This document shows positions 54,478 through 62,752 of a stretch of DNA of 64,000 nt, piece by piece. The DNA comes from Fonticella tunisiensis (GTDB lineage: Bacteria > Bacillota > Clostridia > Clostridiales > Caloramatoraceae): positions 62,001 through 126,000 of the forward strand of contig NZ_SOAZ01000001.1 in the NCBI RefSeq assembly GCF_004364155.1. The letters run 5' to 3'. The notes below the pieces were generated by a model. It saw nothing but the letters and a program-made list of their open reading frames with translations. It did no database searches and had not been told where the DNA came from. Positions within the stretch are counted from its first letter, which is position 1. Every line of letters starts with the position of its first letter. The position numbers and the translations under genes are program-made.

Positions 54478-54530
54478 TTGTGCTGCTCTGAAAACCTTAT
54501 TGCAAAAGAATCAGCACGACAAGTAAGTTT
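54478..54530. repeat. Small palindromic repeat, TTGTGCTG...CAGCACGACAA
   Basis: GTTGTGCTGCTCTGAAAA at the left and TCAGCACGACAAG at the right form an inverted pair about 50 bases long. The same pieces occur as the outer ends of the nested repeat at 8475-8720, and AGCACAACAA occurs near 50190. Confidence 0.55.
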
Positions 54531-54657
54531 AACAGAGTTGGAGTGATAGAAATGAATGAATTTGACTGATTATCAAAATAATAATGGCGAAATTTGACAC
54601 AATATGATTGATTTTGAATGTTTTATATATTAAAATATTTATAAAGAGGTGACTAAA

Positions 54658-55410
54658 TTGATCATAGAAGAAAGACATAGGTTGATTATGGATACACTAA
54701 AGAAAAAGGGAACGGTTAAAATCAGTGAACTTGTGGAATTAACAAACACCTCAGAATCTACAATTAGGCGTGACTTAACGTTTCTTGAAAGTATAAACGC
54801 CCTTAAGAGGGTTCATGGAGGAGCGACTCTTTTAAAGGGTGGATTTAATGAACCAAGCTATAACGAAAAACTTATTCAAAATATAGAGGAAAAAAAGTTA
54901 ATCGCTGGATTTGCAGCTTCATTAATAAATCATGGCGATAGTATCTACCTGGATGCAGGTACAACAACCTTTGAGATGATAAACTACATAGACAAAAATG
55001 ATATTGTTGTTGTCACAAACGGGCTTAAACATATTGATGCCCTTATAGAAAAAGGGATAGATGCCTATATACTTGGAGGTAAAGTCAGGGCTAAAACAAA
55101 GGCAATTGTAGGAATAGACGCCATAAAAAGCCTTGAAAAGTTCAGATTTGACAAAGCCTTTTTGGGCATTAATGGAGTTCACTATGAATATGGATATACA
55201 ACCCCCGATTCGGACGAAGCAATATTAAAGGAAAGCGCTATAAAGCTTTCAAAGGAATCGTTTGTACTTGCAGATGAAAGCAAATTTGGAGAAGTGGCCT
55301 TTATTAAGGTAGCAGAGCTGGATAAAGCTGCGATTATTACTAATAATAAAGTAGAAAATTATGAAAAATACTCGGAAAAAACTGAAGTAAAGGTAGTGAC
55401 AGAACAATGA
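54658..55410 (+). CDS. DeoR-family repressor of the fructose operon
   Basis: A 250-residue regulator. An N-terminal winged helix (VKISELVELTNTSESTIRRDL, residues 19-39 in part) precedes a sugar-phosphate-binding domain with GDSIYLDAGTTTFEM, DKAFLGINGV and VLADESKFG. The start is TTG at 54658 after AGAGGTG; the GTG at 54649 lies inside the ribosome binding site. It overlaps fruK by four bases. By family it represses until fructose 1-phosphate binds. Confidence 0.9.
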   Translation: MIIEERHRLIMDTLKKKGTVKISELVELTNTSESTIRRDLTFLESINALKRVHGGATLLKGGFNEPSYNEKLIQNIEEKKLIAGFAASLINHGDSIYLDAGTTTFEMINYIDKNDIVVVTNGLKHIDALIEKGIDAYILGGKVRAKTKAIVGIDAIKSLEKFRFDKAFLGINGVHYEYGYTTPDSDEAILKESAIKLSKESFVLADESKFGEVAFIKVAELDKAAIITNNKVENYEKYSEKTEVKVVTEQ

Positions 55411-56321
55411 TTTATACTGTAACTTTTAATCCATCAATAGACTATATAATACATGTTAACGATTTTAAACCAGGCTATGTTAATAGAGCAGAGTCAGACA
55501 ACATGTATCCCGGCGGAAAAGGAATAAATGTATCAAGAGTTTTAAACAATTTAAATGTAAAGAGTAAAGCTATGGGTTTTATAGGGGGCTTTACTGGAGA
55601 ATATGTTAAAAAATACCTCGAAGATGAGGGGCTTGAAACTGATTTTATATATGTCAAGGGTGATACAAGAATAAATGTAAAGCTCAAATCCACTGAAGAG
55701 ACAGAAATAAATGGATCAGGACCTGATATAGAGGAGAAGGATATAGAAAAACTGTTTGAGAAAATAGAGAAGCTAACTTCTGAAGATTTTTTGGTAATAG
55801 CAGGAAGGGCACAGAAAAGCCTGCCGGAGGATATTTATGCACAAATTTTAAAGAAGTGTTCTAAAAATGGTGTAAATGTAATAGTTGATACGACAGGAAA
55901 AACACTATTATGCACATTAAAATACAGGCCGTTTTTAATAAAGCCAAATAATCATGAATTGGGTGAAATATTCAATGTTGAGATGGTTTCCATAGAAAAA
56001 ACTATTGAATATGGTAAAGAGCTTCTTAAAATGGGCGCACAAAATGTTATAGTATCAATGGCAGCTGAGGGAGCCCTTTTAATAAGCAGTGAAGGGGTAT
56101 TTCATGCTTCTGCACCCAGGGGCGTCGTTAGAAATTCAGTTGGAGCAGGAGATTCTCTTATAGGTGGATTTCTTGCAAAGTATTCTGCAAACTTTGATTT
56201 AATAGAAGCCTTTAAATGGGGAGCAGCGTCGGGAAGTGCCACTGCTTTTTCATTTGATCTATGCAAAAAAGAAGATGTGGAAGCTTTATTGGATCAAGTC
56301 AAAATAACAAAGCTTATGTAA
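55407..56321 (+). CDS. fruK: 1-phosphofructokinase
   Basis: A 304-residue PfkB-family kinase. GGKGINVSRVL is the substrate-binding signature and the C-terminal GAGDSLIGGFLAK holds the catalytic Asp. It phosphorylates fructose 1-phosphate to fructose 1,6-bisphosphate. The ATG overlaps the regulator stop (ATGA), and the fructose PTS gene follows after 29 bases. Confidence 0.94.
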   Translation: MIYTVTFNPSIDYIIHVNDFKPGYVNRAESDNMYPGGKGINVSRVLNNLNVKSKAMGFIGGFTGEYVKKYLEDEGLETDFIYVKGDTRINVKLKSTEETEINGSGPDIEEKDIEKLFEKIEKLTSEDFLVIAGRAQKSLPEDIYAQILKKCSKNGVNVIVDTTGKTLLCTLKYRPFLIKPNNHELGEIFNVEMVSIEKTIEYGKELLKMGAQNVIVSMAAEGALLISSEGVFHASAPRGVVRNSVGAGDSLIGGFLAKYSANFDLIEAFKWGAASGSATAFSFDLCKKEDVEALLDQVKITKLM

Positions 56322-56350
56322 AGGATGCATGAACTACGAGGAGGTTTAAT

Positions 56351-58225
56351 ATGAAGATAACAGAGTTGCTCACTAAAGATACAATAATTCTTGAACTTAA
56401 ATCCAGGACTAAAGCAGAAGTAATAGACGAACTTGTAAACAAACTCTACAGTGCAGGAAAACTCAACGATAAGGATGAATATAAGAAAGCTATTTTAGAA
56501 AGAGAAGCACAGTTCACAACGGGTGTAGGAGACGGAGTTGCCATCCCCCATGCAAAAACCTCGGCGGTTAAAACCCCAGCCTTAGCCTATGGATATTCCA
56601 GGGAAGGCATTGACTATGACTCACTTGATGGAAAACCTGCCCACATATTCTTCATGATAGCAGGTTCGGAAGGAGCTAATAACGAACACCTGGAAACCCT
56701 GTCAAGGCTTTCTGTAATGCTTATGAACGAAGAGTTTAGAAGGAAGATTGAAAACGCAAAAAGTGAAGAAGAAATTTTAAATATAATAGATGAACAGGAA
56801 AGGCTTGATGCAAAGGAAGAAAATAATAGAGGCAGCAGTACGGATAAACTAGTACTTGCTGTAACAGCCTGTCCTACAGGCATAGCTCATACCTACATGG
56901 CAGCAGATGCCTTAAAAAACAAGGCTAAAGAAATGGGCGTAAACATTAAGGTAGAAACTAATGGCTCAACGGGAGTCAAGAATAGATTAACTGAAGAAGA
57001 GATTGCAAAGGCAGAGGCAATAATAGTAGCAGCTGACAAGCAGGTAGAAATGGCGAGATTTGAGGGGAAAAAGGTAATCCAGGTTCCCGTGGCACAGGGG
57101 ATAAAGAACCCTGAAGAGCTTATAAATAAAGCCCTTAGGGGAGAAGCCCCAGTATATCATCACACAGGAAAAACTGAAGAACATGCAGAAAATGGCAGAA
57201 GAGAAGTGAGAGGATTTTATAAACACCTTATGAACGGTGTTTCAAATATGCTTCCTTTTGTTGTAGGTGGAGGTATATTAATAGCCATTTCATTTATGTT
57301 TGGAATTAAGGCCTTTGATCCTAAGGACCTATCATTTAATCCATTTGCAAAACTTTTAATGGATATAGGTGGAGGAAACGCCTTTGCCCTTATGGTTCCT
57401 ATACTTTCAGGTTTTATAGGTATGAGTATTGCAGATAGGCCAGGATTTGCACCGGCTATGGTCGGAGGTTTTATTGCAGCAAACAACGGAGCAGGCTTCC
57501 TTGGCGGACTTATTGCAGGCTTCCTTGGAGGATATATCGTTGTATTTTTAAAGAAGGTATTCAATAAGCTACCAGCCTCCCTTGAAGGCATAAAACCTGT
57601 ACTTTTATATCCACTATTTGGTATATTCTTAACAGGTGCAATTATGCTGCTCGCTGTTGTTGGACCTGTTAAGAGTTTAAACATGGGAATACAGCACTGG
57701 CTGGGTTCAATGGGTACAGCCAATAAAATCATTTTAGGGTTGGTACTCGGTGGAATGATGGCCGTTGACATGGGTGGACCGATAAATAAGGCGGCATTTA
57801 CCTTTGGTATTGCTATGATTGATGCTGGAAACTATCTGCCCCACGCTGCAGTTATGGCAGGGGGTATGGTTCCTCCACTTGGAATTGCTATAGCTACGAC
57901 ATTGTTTAAGAATAGGTTTACAGAAAGGGAAAGGGACGCAGGTAAGACATGTTATATTATGGGAGCATCCTTTATTACAGAGGGTGCAATACCATTTGCA
58001 GCCTCAGATCCGGGCAGGGTAATACCCTCATTAATTGTTGGTTCAGCTGTGGCAGGAGCCTTATCCATGGCATTTAACATAGGGCTTCCGGCTCCCCATG
58101 GAGGAGTATTTGTAATACCAATAGTTAAAGGCAATCCATTATTATATGCTCTGGCTATATTAATAGGATCATTTACAACTGCCTTTATGCTTGGCATGCT
58201 AAAAAAGCCGGTAGAAGAGAGGTAA
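56351..58225 (+). CDS. fruA: Fructose PTS transporter EIIABC
   Basis: A 624-residue protein in IIA-IIB-IIC order. IIA (about 1-145) has AIPHAKT with the phospho-His, IIB (about 168-265) has TACPTGIAHTYMA with the phospho-Cys, and IIC (about 285-620) has many membrane helices, including GAIPFAA. It imports and phosphorylates fructose to fructose 1-phosphate. GAGGAGG precedes the ATG. Confidence 0.95.
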   Translation: MKITELLTKDTIILELKSRTKAEVIDELVNKLYSAGKLNDKDEYKKAILEREAQFTTGVGDGVAIPHAKTSAVKTPALAYGYSREGIDYDSLDGKPAHIFFMIAGSEGANNEHLETLSRLSVMLMNEEFRRKIENAKSEEEILNIIDEQERLDAKEENNRGSSTDKLVLAVTACPTGIAHTYMAADALKNKAKEMGVNIKVETNGSTGVKNRLTEEEIAKAEAIIVAADKQVEMARFEGKKVIQVPVAQGIKNPEELINKALRGEAPVYHHTGKTEEHAENGRREVRGFYKHLMNGVSNMLPFVVGGGILIAISFMFGIKAFDPKDLSFNPFAKLLMDIGGGNAFALMVPILSGFIGMSIADRPGFAPAMVGGFIAANNGAGFLGGLIAGFLGGYIVVFLKKVFNKLPASLEGIKPVLLYPLFGIFLTGAIMLLAVVGPVKSLNMGIQHWLGSMGTANKIILGLVLGGMMAVDMGGPINKAAFTFGIAMIDAGNYLPHAAVMAGGMVPPLGIAIATTLFKNRFTERERDAGKTCYIMGASFITEGAIPFAASDPGRVIPSLIVGSAVAGALSMAFNIGLPAPHGGVFVIPIVKGNPLLYALAILIGSFTTAFMLGMLKKPVEER

Positions 58226-58227
58226 AT

Positions 58228-58257
58228 AGGCCACGGCATGTACCGTGGCCTATTCCT
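58228..58257. terminator. Terminator after fruA
   Basis: ATAGGCCACGG pairs with CCGTGGCCTAT around CATGTA, followed by TCCTTT. Confidence 0.75.
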
Positions 58258-58295
58258 TTGGAAATAACAATCCTTAGCAGTAAACAAGTTTTAGA

Positions 58296-59081
58296 CTATA
58301 ATATTTTCCTCTTTATAACCTCCAGTACGCCATTCCTTTTATAGCTTCCTGCAATATATCTGGCCTGTCTTTTAACTTCTTCGGGGGCATTCTCCATGGC
58401 GTAGCTGTGATATGCTGATTTAAACATCTCCAAATCGTTAAAATAATCTCCAAACACCATTGTTTCCTCAGGCTTTATATTGAATTTTTCCTGAAGAAAT
58501 TTTATGGCTACCCCCTTGTTTACGCCTTTATCCATAATATCAAGCCAGATCTTGGCGGATACAGTAACTTGCAGCTTATCGCCCCAATCGGGTTTTAAAA
58601 TTTTGTTGGAGTTTTCAGCAGATCCTTTAAAGTCACATATTGCTATCTTTAAAATATCGTCATTTACTTCTTCAAGGTTTTCTATTATTTCATATTTTAA
58701 ATAATATTTTTCAACTTCCTTTATAAAATCATTATAGTTTTTTTCCACATACGCTGCTTTTTTGCCGCATAAAATTATCTCACAACCCTCAATTTGTCTT
58801 ATGATTTTTATAAGAGAGTTAACTACTTCTTTATCAAGGGTTTTAGAATATAGTTCCTTATTTTTATATACAACGTAGCTTCCGTTTTCAGCAACATATA
58901 TAATATCATCTTTAACTTTAGAGAATTTATTTTTCAGATTGTAATATTGTCTGCCGCTTGCGGCAACAAATAGTATATTTTTTTTCTTTAACTTTTCAAT
59001 TATATGAAAAAATTCATCACTAAGTTTGTCATGTTCATTAAGCAGTGTGCCGTCCATATCGCTGGCGATTAGCTTTATCAT
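58296..59081 (-). CDS. Cof-type HAD sugar-phosphatase-like hydrolase
   Basis: A 261-residue HAD phosphatase. IASDMDGTLL holds the two catalytic Asp, VAASGRQYY is motif 2, and a C-terminal GDYFNDLEMF is motif 4, with a C2 cap between. ATG at 59081 (MIKLIASDMDG) is preferred, since GAGGAAG abuts the upstream ATG. The substrate is unknown. Position convergent with the fructose operon is suggestive only. Confidence 0.9.
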   Translation of the reverse strand: MIKLIASDMDGTLLNEHDKLSDEFFHIIEKLKKKNILFVAASGRQYYNLKNKFSKVKDDIIYVAENGSYVVYKNKELYSKTLDKEVVNSLIKIIRQIEGCEIILCGKKAAYVEKNYNDFIKEVEKYYLKYEIIENLEEVNDDILKIAICDFKGSAENSNKILKPDWGDKLQVTVSAKIWLDIMDKGVNKGVAIKFLQEKFNIKPEETMVFGDYFNDLEMFKSAYHSYAMENAPEEVKRQARYIAGSYKRNGVLEVIKRKIL

Positions 59082-59120
59082 ATGCATCTTCCTCTCTATT
59101 GATGTGTCTTGCTTTATTGT

Positions 59121-60050
59121 TTATGAGGTAATACTATGAAAAATCATACCTGAAATAATCAGAATCATCCCTATCAACGATAACCCTTCAGGAAATTTTC
59201 CATGAAATACCAATATTTCTCCCAGTAAAGTAAATATTACTGATCCTGATTGTGTAGCTTCAACTGCTGCGAGATTCTTGACATCACCATTTGTGATATC
59301 AGTAGCTGAAAAAAACAATATGGTGGCGACAACCCCGGCACAAATGGCTACTATTAAAGACTGTAATATTTGTTCTCTGCAGGGAGCACCAATAAATATT
59401 ATACCATAAATCGACAGAATAAGCCAAAAAGGCATGCTTGCCAGGGTCATACCAAATACTCTCTGGTATGCATCCAGTTTTCCTTCGCAAATTTCCATCA
59501 TTTTACGATTACCAATGGGATAAGCAAATGCGGCTACAAGGACTGGAACAATACCAATAATTACTTCTTTGATAGACGAATTGTTTGCTCTATTTATTTG
59601 TATTAAACCTATTCCTATTAGAATTATAGAAGAAATCATTAAAGATTTAAAAGGAATTTTACATCTGACCTTGTAAAATCCACTTTGAGTTATAACTACT
59701 TTATAAAATAACGGAGAAAGAAGTGAGCCTGCGATAATTGTAATTTGCCAAGTTCCTGCAATTAACCACGCAGGACCATAACTAGCTGCAAAGCTTAATG
59801 GTGCATAAAATAACCCAAATCCAACGGTGCTCCAGAGGAGCCATGAGAATATGTTCTTTCTTATTTCTTTTAAAGCAGGTATTAAGTTTCGCCTGCTCCC
59901 CACAATTAATATTAGAAAGGGCAGCATAAATATATAACGTAATGAAGCACTCCATACCCAGCTTCCTCCTGAAATGTTCATCTGTCGGTTTAATATAAAG
60001 GTAAAGGCAAAAAAGAAAGAAGCTAATATCCCGAGCAGAATTGCCTTCAA
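59121..60050 (-). CDS. DMT-superfamily multidrug-efflux-like transporter
   Basis: A 309-residue membrane protein with about ten helices, two EamA-like halves and a PAWLIAGTWQITIIAGSLLS segment typical of the multidrug resistance efflux transporter group. The start is TTG at 60050 after AGGAGGGAAATTATC; the ATG at 60074 would include the ribosome binding site in the protein. The substrate is unknown. Confidence 0.8.
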   Translation of the reverse strand: MKAILLGILASFFFAFTFILNRQMNISGGSWVWSASLRYIFMLPFLILIVGSRRNLIPALKEIRKNIFSWLLWSTVGFGLFYAPLSFAASYGPAWLIAGTWQITIIAGSLLSPLFYKVVITQSGFYKVRCKIPFKSLMISSIILIGIGLIQINRANNSSIKEVIIGIVPVLVAAFAYPIGNRKMMEICEGKLDAYQRVFGMTLASMPFWLILSIYGIIFIGAPCREQILQSLIVAICAGVVATILFFSATDITNGDVKNLAAVEATQSGSVIFTLLGEILVFHGKFPEGLSLIGMILIISGMIFHSITS

Positions 60051-60473
60051 GATAATTTCCCTCCTGATTAACAATATACATTTTCAATTAATATACAGTA
60101 TATTCCAAGTCTTTTCCCAGTGTGAATTTAAAAAATATCTTCCTTATACGATTTATGATGTAGAAGAATTTATTTAGGAAATTTTTAAATTAGCTTTTTT
60201 AATTGCAGCAAATGTGGTCAAGTTTATATCAACAAAACATTTCCAAAAAATGAATGCTTCAATTGAACTGTATATTATTCGGTAATTGAACTCAGTTGAA
60301 ATCAGAATATATTGTGTAGATTGAAGAAGTATGACTTGTTTTTCTGGGGCTGCTAAGCCTTTATGGATTAGATATATATTTGAGGTTGCCATTTGAATTA
60401 TGTATAATATGATTAAAATGTAATAGATAAATGATAGGATCTTTAATATTTTATAAGATAAAGGAGGAAATAT
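60051..60473. other. Intergenic, no supported gene
   Basis: About 420 AT-rich bases. A minus-strand frame of 126 codons crosses this stretch and the start of the next gene but lacks a ribosome binding site or motif. A promoter for the VOC gene probably lies near 60400-60450 (TATAATATG). Confidence 0.5.
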
Positions 60474-60869
60474 ATGAAAAGCATTATTCCTAACATTTAC
60501 GTTGAAAATTGCAAGGAAGCGATTAAATATTATCAAGAAGTTTTTGGCGGACAATTAAAGAATGTTCAATTAGCGGATAATGTTGAAATGTTTAAAGGAC
60601 ATGAAGGAAAGATTATTCATGCTGAATTACATATCAATGATGAATGCCAAATATATTTTGCAGATATATTTGGCGAGAAAAAAGAGAGTGGTAATATAGA
60701 TTTAGTCCTTGAATTAGATAGTGAGGATGAGATAAACAGGTTATATTCAGCACTTTCTCAGGAAGGTTCTATAGAGTTTGAATTACAGAAAACATTTTGG
60801 GGTGCTTATCACGCAGTGGTTACTGATAAATTTGGAAACACATGGTCATTAAATTATGCTTTAAAATAA
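60474..60869 (+). CDS. VOC-family (PhnB/glyoxalase-like) protein
   Basis: A 131-residue protein of the PhnB-like VOC fold, with IPNIYVENCKEAIKYYQEVFG at the start, IIHAELHIND in the middle and DKFGNTWSLNY at the end. Such proteins bind metal or small molecules. Function is unassigned. AAAGGAGG precedes the ATG, and the arsenate-reductase gene follows 36 bases on. Confidence 0.85.
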   Translation: MKSIIPNIYVENCKEAIKYYQEVFGGQLKNVQLADNVEMFKGHEGKIIHAELHINDECQIYFADIFGEKKESGNIDLVLELDSEDEINRLYSALSQEGSIEFELQKTFWGAYHAVVTDKFGNTWSLNYALK

Positions 60870-60905
60870 ACAATTATTATTGGGAAAAGATATGGAGGTT
60901 TAATT

Positions 60906-61316
60906 ATGAAACCCAGGGTAGCATTTATATGCGTTCACAATTCCTGCAGGTCACAAATGGCGGAGGCTTTGGGAAAGCTCTTTGCTTCCGATGTATTTGA
61001 ATCATACTCAGCAGGAACGGAAACAAAGCCGCAGATTAATCAGGACGCTGTGAGAATCATAAAAGACTTATATGGCGTTGATATGAATGAAACCCAGTAT
61101 TCGAAGCTTCTTACAGATATACCTGAAGTGGATATCGTTGTAAAAATGGGCTGCAATGTCGTGTGTCCATTTTTACCATCAAAATATGAAGAGGACTGGG
61201 GGCTTGAGGACCCAACTGGCAAGGGTGATGAGGAATTCATAAAAACAGCCAGAAAAATAGAAGAGAAGGTTAAGGATTTAGCCAAGAGAATTAAGAATAA
61301 GGAAATTAAGCTTTAG
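60906..61316 (+). CDS. arsC: Arsenate reductase, LMW-phosphatase type (ArsC)
   Basis: A 136-residue protein of the thioredoxin-linked ArsC family. The P-loop is CVHNSCRSQMAEA near residue 10, and GCNVVCPFLP holds the later catalytic Cys pair, followed by WGLEDPTGKGDEEF. It reduces arsenate to arsenite. It is 25 bases before the HesB-like selenoprotein gene and upstream of arsR-arsD-arsA. Confidence 0.9.
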   Translation: MKPRVAFICVHNSCRSQMAEALGKLFASDVFESYSAGTETKPQINQDAVRIIKDLYGVDMNETQYSKLLTDIPEVDIVVKMGCNVVCPFLPSKYEEDWGLEDPTGKGDEEFIKTARKIEEKVKDLAKRIKNKEIKL

Positions 61317-61341
61317 AATACAAGTAAAGGTGGTGGCGTTA

Positions 61342-61614
61342 ATGAAGGTAAACGCATCAAAGGAAGTTATAGAAACATTAAAAAAAGCTCTAAAGAATGA
61401 GGGCAAGGATGCAGTAAGATTTGAAATTGAGGGTTTTGGCTGAGGCGGTCCAAACTTTAAAATTGTTCTGGATGAACAAAGGGAAAATGACAGTGTTTAT
61501 GAAGTTGATGGAGTGAAGTTTGTAGCTGAAGAAGAAATCTCATTCCTCGTTGAAGGCCTTGAACTTATTGTTTCAGGTGGAAAAGTATCAATTAAAACCT
61601 CTGGATGCTGCTAA
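61342..61614 (+). CDS. HesB/IscA-like selenoprotein with in-frame TGA
   Basis: A 90-residue protein if TGA at 61441-61443 is read as selenocysteine (residue 34). The sequence is IEGFG-U-GGPNFKIVL, with further Cys at the end (SGCC). It has the HesB-like selenoprotein pattern G-F-G-U-G-G-P, where other HesB/IscA proteins use Cys. A hairpin at 61449-61475, just after the TGA, pairs GTCCAAAC with GTTCTGGAT and could be the bacterial SECIS. GGTGGCG precedes the ATG. It ends before a terminator. The role is unknown; iron-sulfur or arsenic redox are possibilities. Confidence 0.85.
61449..61475 (+). promoter_or_regulatory. Candidate bacterial SECIS hairpin
   Basis: GTCCAAAC and GTTCTGGAT pair with one bulged C and a loop of TTTAAAATT. 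It begins six bases after the TGA, within the usual window for a SelB-dependent SECIS. The loop lacks the common G, so the match is not ideal. Confidence 0.5.
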
Positions 61615-61655
61615 AAAAAGGGCGGTCTTTTTAAGAGACCGTCAGATTGTTGATA

Positions 61656-61692
61656 AACCCCATGATTTTCAAGAAAAATCATGGGGTTTTAA
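61656..61692 (+). terminator. Rho-independent terminator
   Basis: AAACCCCATGATTTT pairs with AAAATCATGGGGTTT around CAAGA (ends at T-rich sequence). A shorter hairpin, GGTCT with AGACC, precedes it at about 61624-61641. Confidence 0.85.
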
Positions 61693-61709
61693 TATTTACG
61701 GTTTCAAAA

Positions 61710-61844
61710 TTATGCGATAGCATAAAAAATTAAAAACAGTCGCAATTTTAGTAGATGGTTTATACTAAAATTTTTAAAAAATAATTGGGCTAACGCCCTA
61801 GCAATCTTTTTCATATTCTGTACTGCCGCAGTAAGTAAGCACCT
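61710..61844 (-). pseudogene. C-terminal relic of an IS1182-like transposase
   Basis: The minus strand encodes RCLLTAAVQNMKKIARALAQ and a further tail to a stop at 61710. AAVQN-x-K-x-IA is the common end of IS1182/DDE-type transposases. No catalytic domain or terminal repeats remain. Confidence 0.65.
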
Positions 61845-61902
61845 TTTAATATTATAACAGTAATAAATGGTAACATTAACCGAAGTGGTGCATAGAATGG
61901 TT

Positions 61903-62005
61903 TATATAGATAATGATATATATTAGTTATTTTTAAGTTAATTTTAATTATATATATTGACCTTATATAGATAATGGTATATATTTTACATAGATAGTTA
62001 TCTAT
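61903..62005. promoter_or_regulatory. ArsR-type operator array
   Basis: ATAGATAGTTATCTAT at 61990-62005 is a palindrome 12-17 bases before arsR. Two looser copies, TATATAGATAATGATATATA (61903) and ATATAGATAATGGTATATAT (61964), lie upstream. Such AT-rich ATA-repeat palindromes suit an autoregulating ArsR repressor. Confidence 0.6.
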
Positions 62006-62021
62006 ATAAAGGGGGGATTAA

Positions 62022-62345
62022 GTGAAACGGAATTATGATGAAAATGCAAAAATCATCAAAGCACTTTCAGACCCTAGTAGACTTAAAATAATAGATATCC
62101 TTTCCTGCGGCGAAAAGTGTGCCTGCGATATACTGCAGTACTTTGACTTCACTCAGCCCACACTTTCACATCATATGAAGGTGTTAATGGAATGCGGTAT
62201 TGTAGAATGTAGAAAAGAAGGGCTGTGGAGCTACTATTCCCTTAATAGCTCAAACTGCAATAAACTTATATTATTTCTTATGAATCTTGTAACAGATACA
62301 GATGAATGTATCTGCAAGGACAAAGCTAAGTGTGAATGTAAATAG
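62022..62345 (+). CDS. arsR: ArsR-family arsenic-responsive repressor
   Basis: A 107-residue winged-helix protein. SDPSRLKIIDIL is the N-terminal helix, and CGEKCACDILQYFDFTQPT carries the As(III) Cys site (ELCVCDL-like CACD) in the recognition region. A Cys-rich tail (CICKDKAKCEC) follows. GGGGGG precedes the start at 62022 (GTG). It should dissociate on As(III) binding and derepress arsD and arsA. Confidence 0.92.
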   Translation: MKRNYDENAKIIKALSDPSRLKIIDILSCGEKCACDILQYFDFTQPTLSHHMKVLMECGIVECRKEGLWSYYSLNSSNCNKLILFLMNLVTDTDECICKDKAKCECK

Positions 62346-62360
62346 AAGGGGTGTATGATT

Positions 62361-62732
62361 ATGAAAAAAATGATTATTTTTGAGCCGGCAATGTGCTGCC
62401 CGACAGGAGTCTGTGGCCCATCAGTTGACCCGGAACTGTTAAGGATTTCTACTGTGATAAACAACTTAAAAAATAAGGGTATAACAGTTGAAAGATATAA
62501 TCTTACCAGTAATACACAAATATTTATTGAAAACAAAGTAATAAATAAGATGCTGATTAAGGAAGGTGTAGAGATACTCCCGATTACTATGGTTGACGAC
62601 GTTGTGGTAAAAACAAGGGCCTATCCAACGGATGAGGAGTTCTGCAGTCTATTAGATGTTCCAGCCGATTATCTAAAAGCCAGTGTGAAAAAAACATCCA
62701 ATGAATGTGGTTGTGAGGGTGGATGCTGCTAA
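62361..62732 (+). CDS. arsD: Arsenite metallochaperone ArsD
   Basis: A 123-residue protein with PAMCCPTGVCGP (Cys11, Cys12 and Cys17 for As(III) transfer) and a C-terminal CGCEGGCC pair. The MKK start at 62361 is favoured because GGGGTG lies too close to the ATG at 62355. ArsD passes As(III) to ArsA, the next gene. Confidence 0.93.
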   Translation: MKKMIIFEPAMCCPTGVCGPSVDPELLRISTVINNLKNKGITVERYNLTSNTQIFIENKVINKMLIKEGVEILPITMVDDVVVKTRAYPTDEEFCSLLDVPADYLKASVKKTSNECGCEGGCC

Positions 62733-62752
62733 AATAGAAAAGAGGGATGTTA

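Noticed and set aside
60174-60554. Minus-strand 126-codon frame
   Set aside because: It overlaps the start of the VOC gene, has no ribosome binding site and reads as AT-rich chance sequence.
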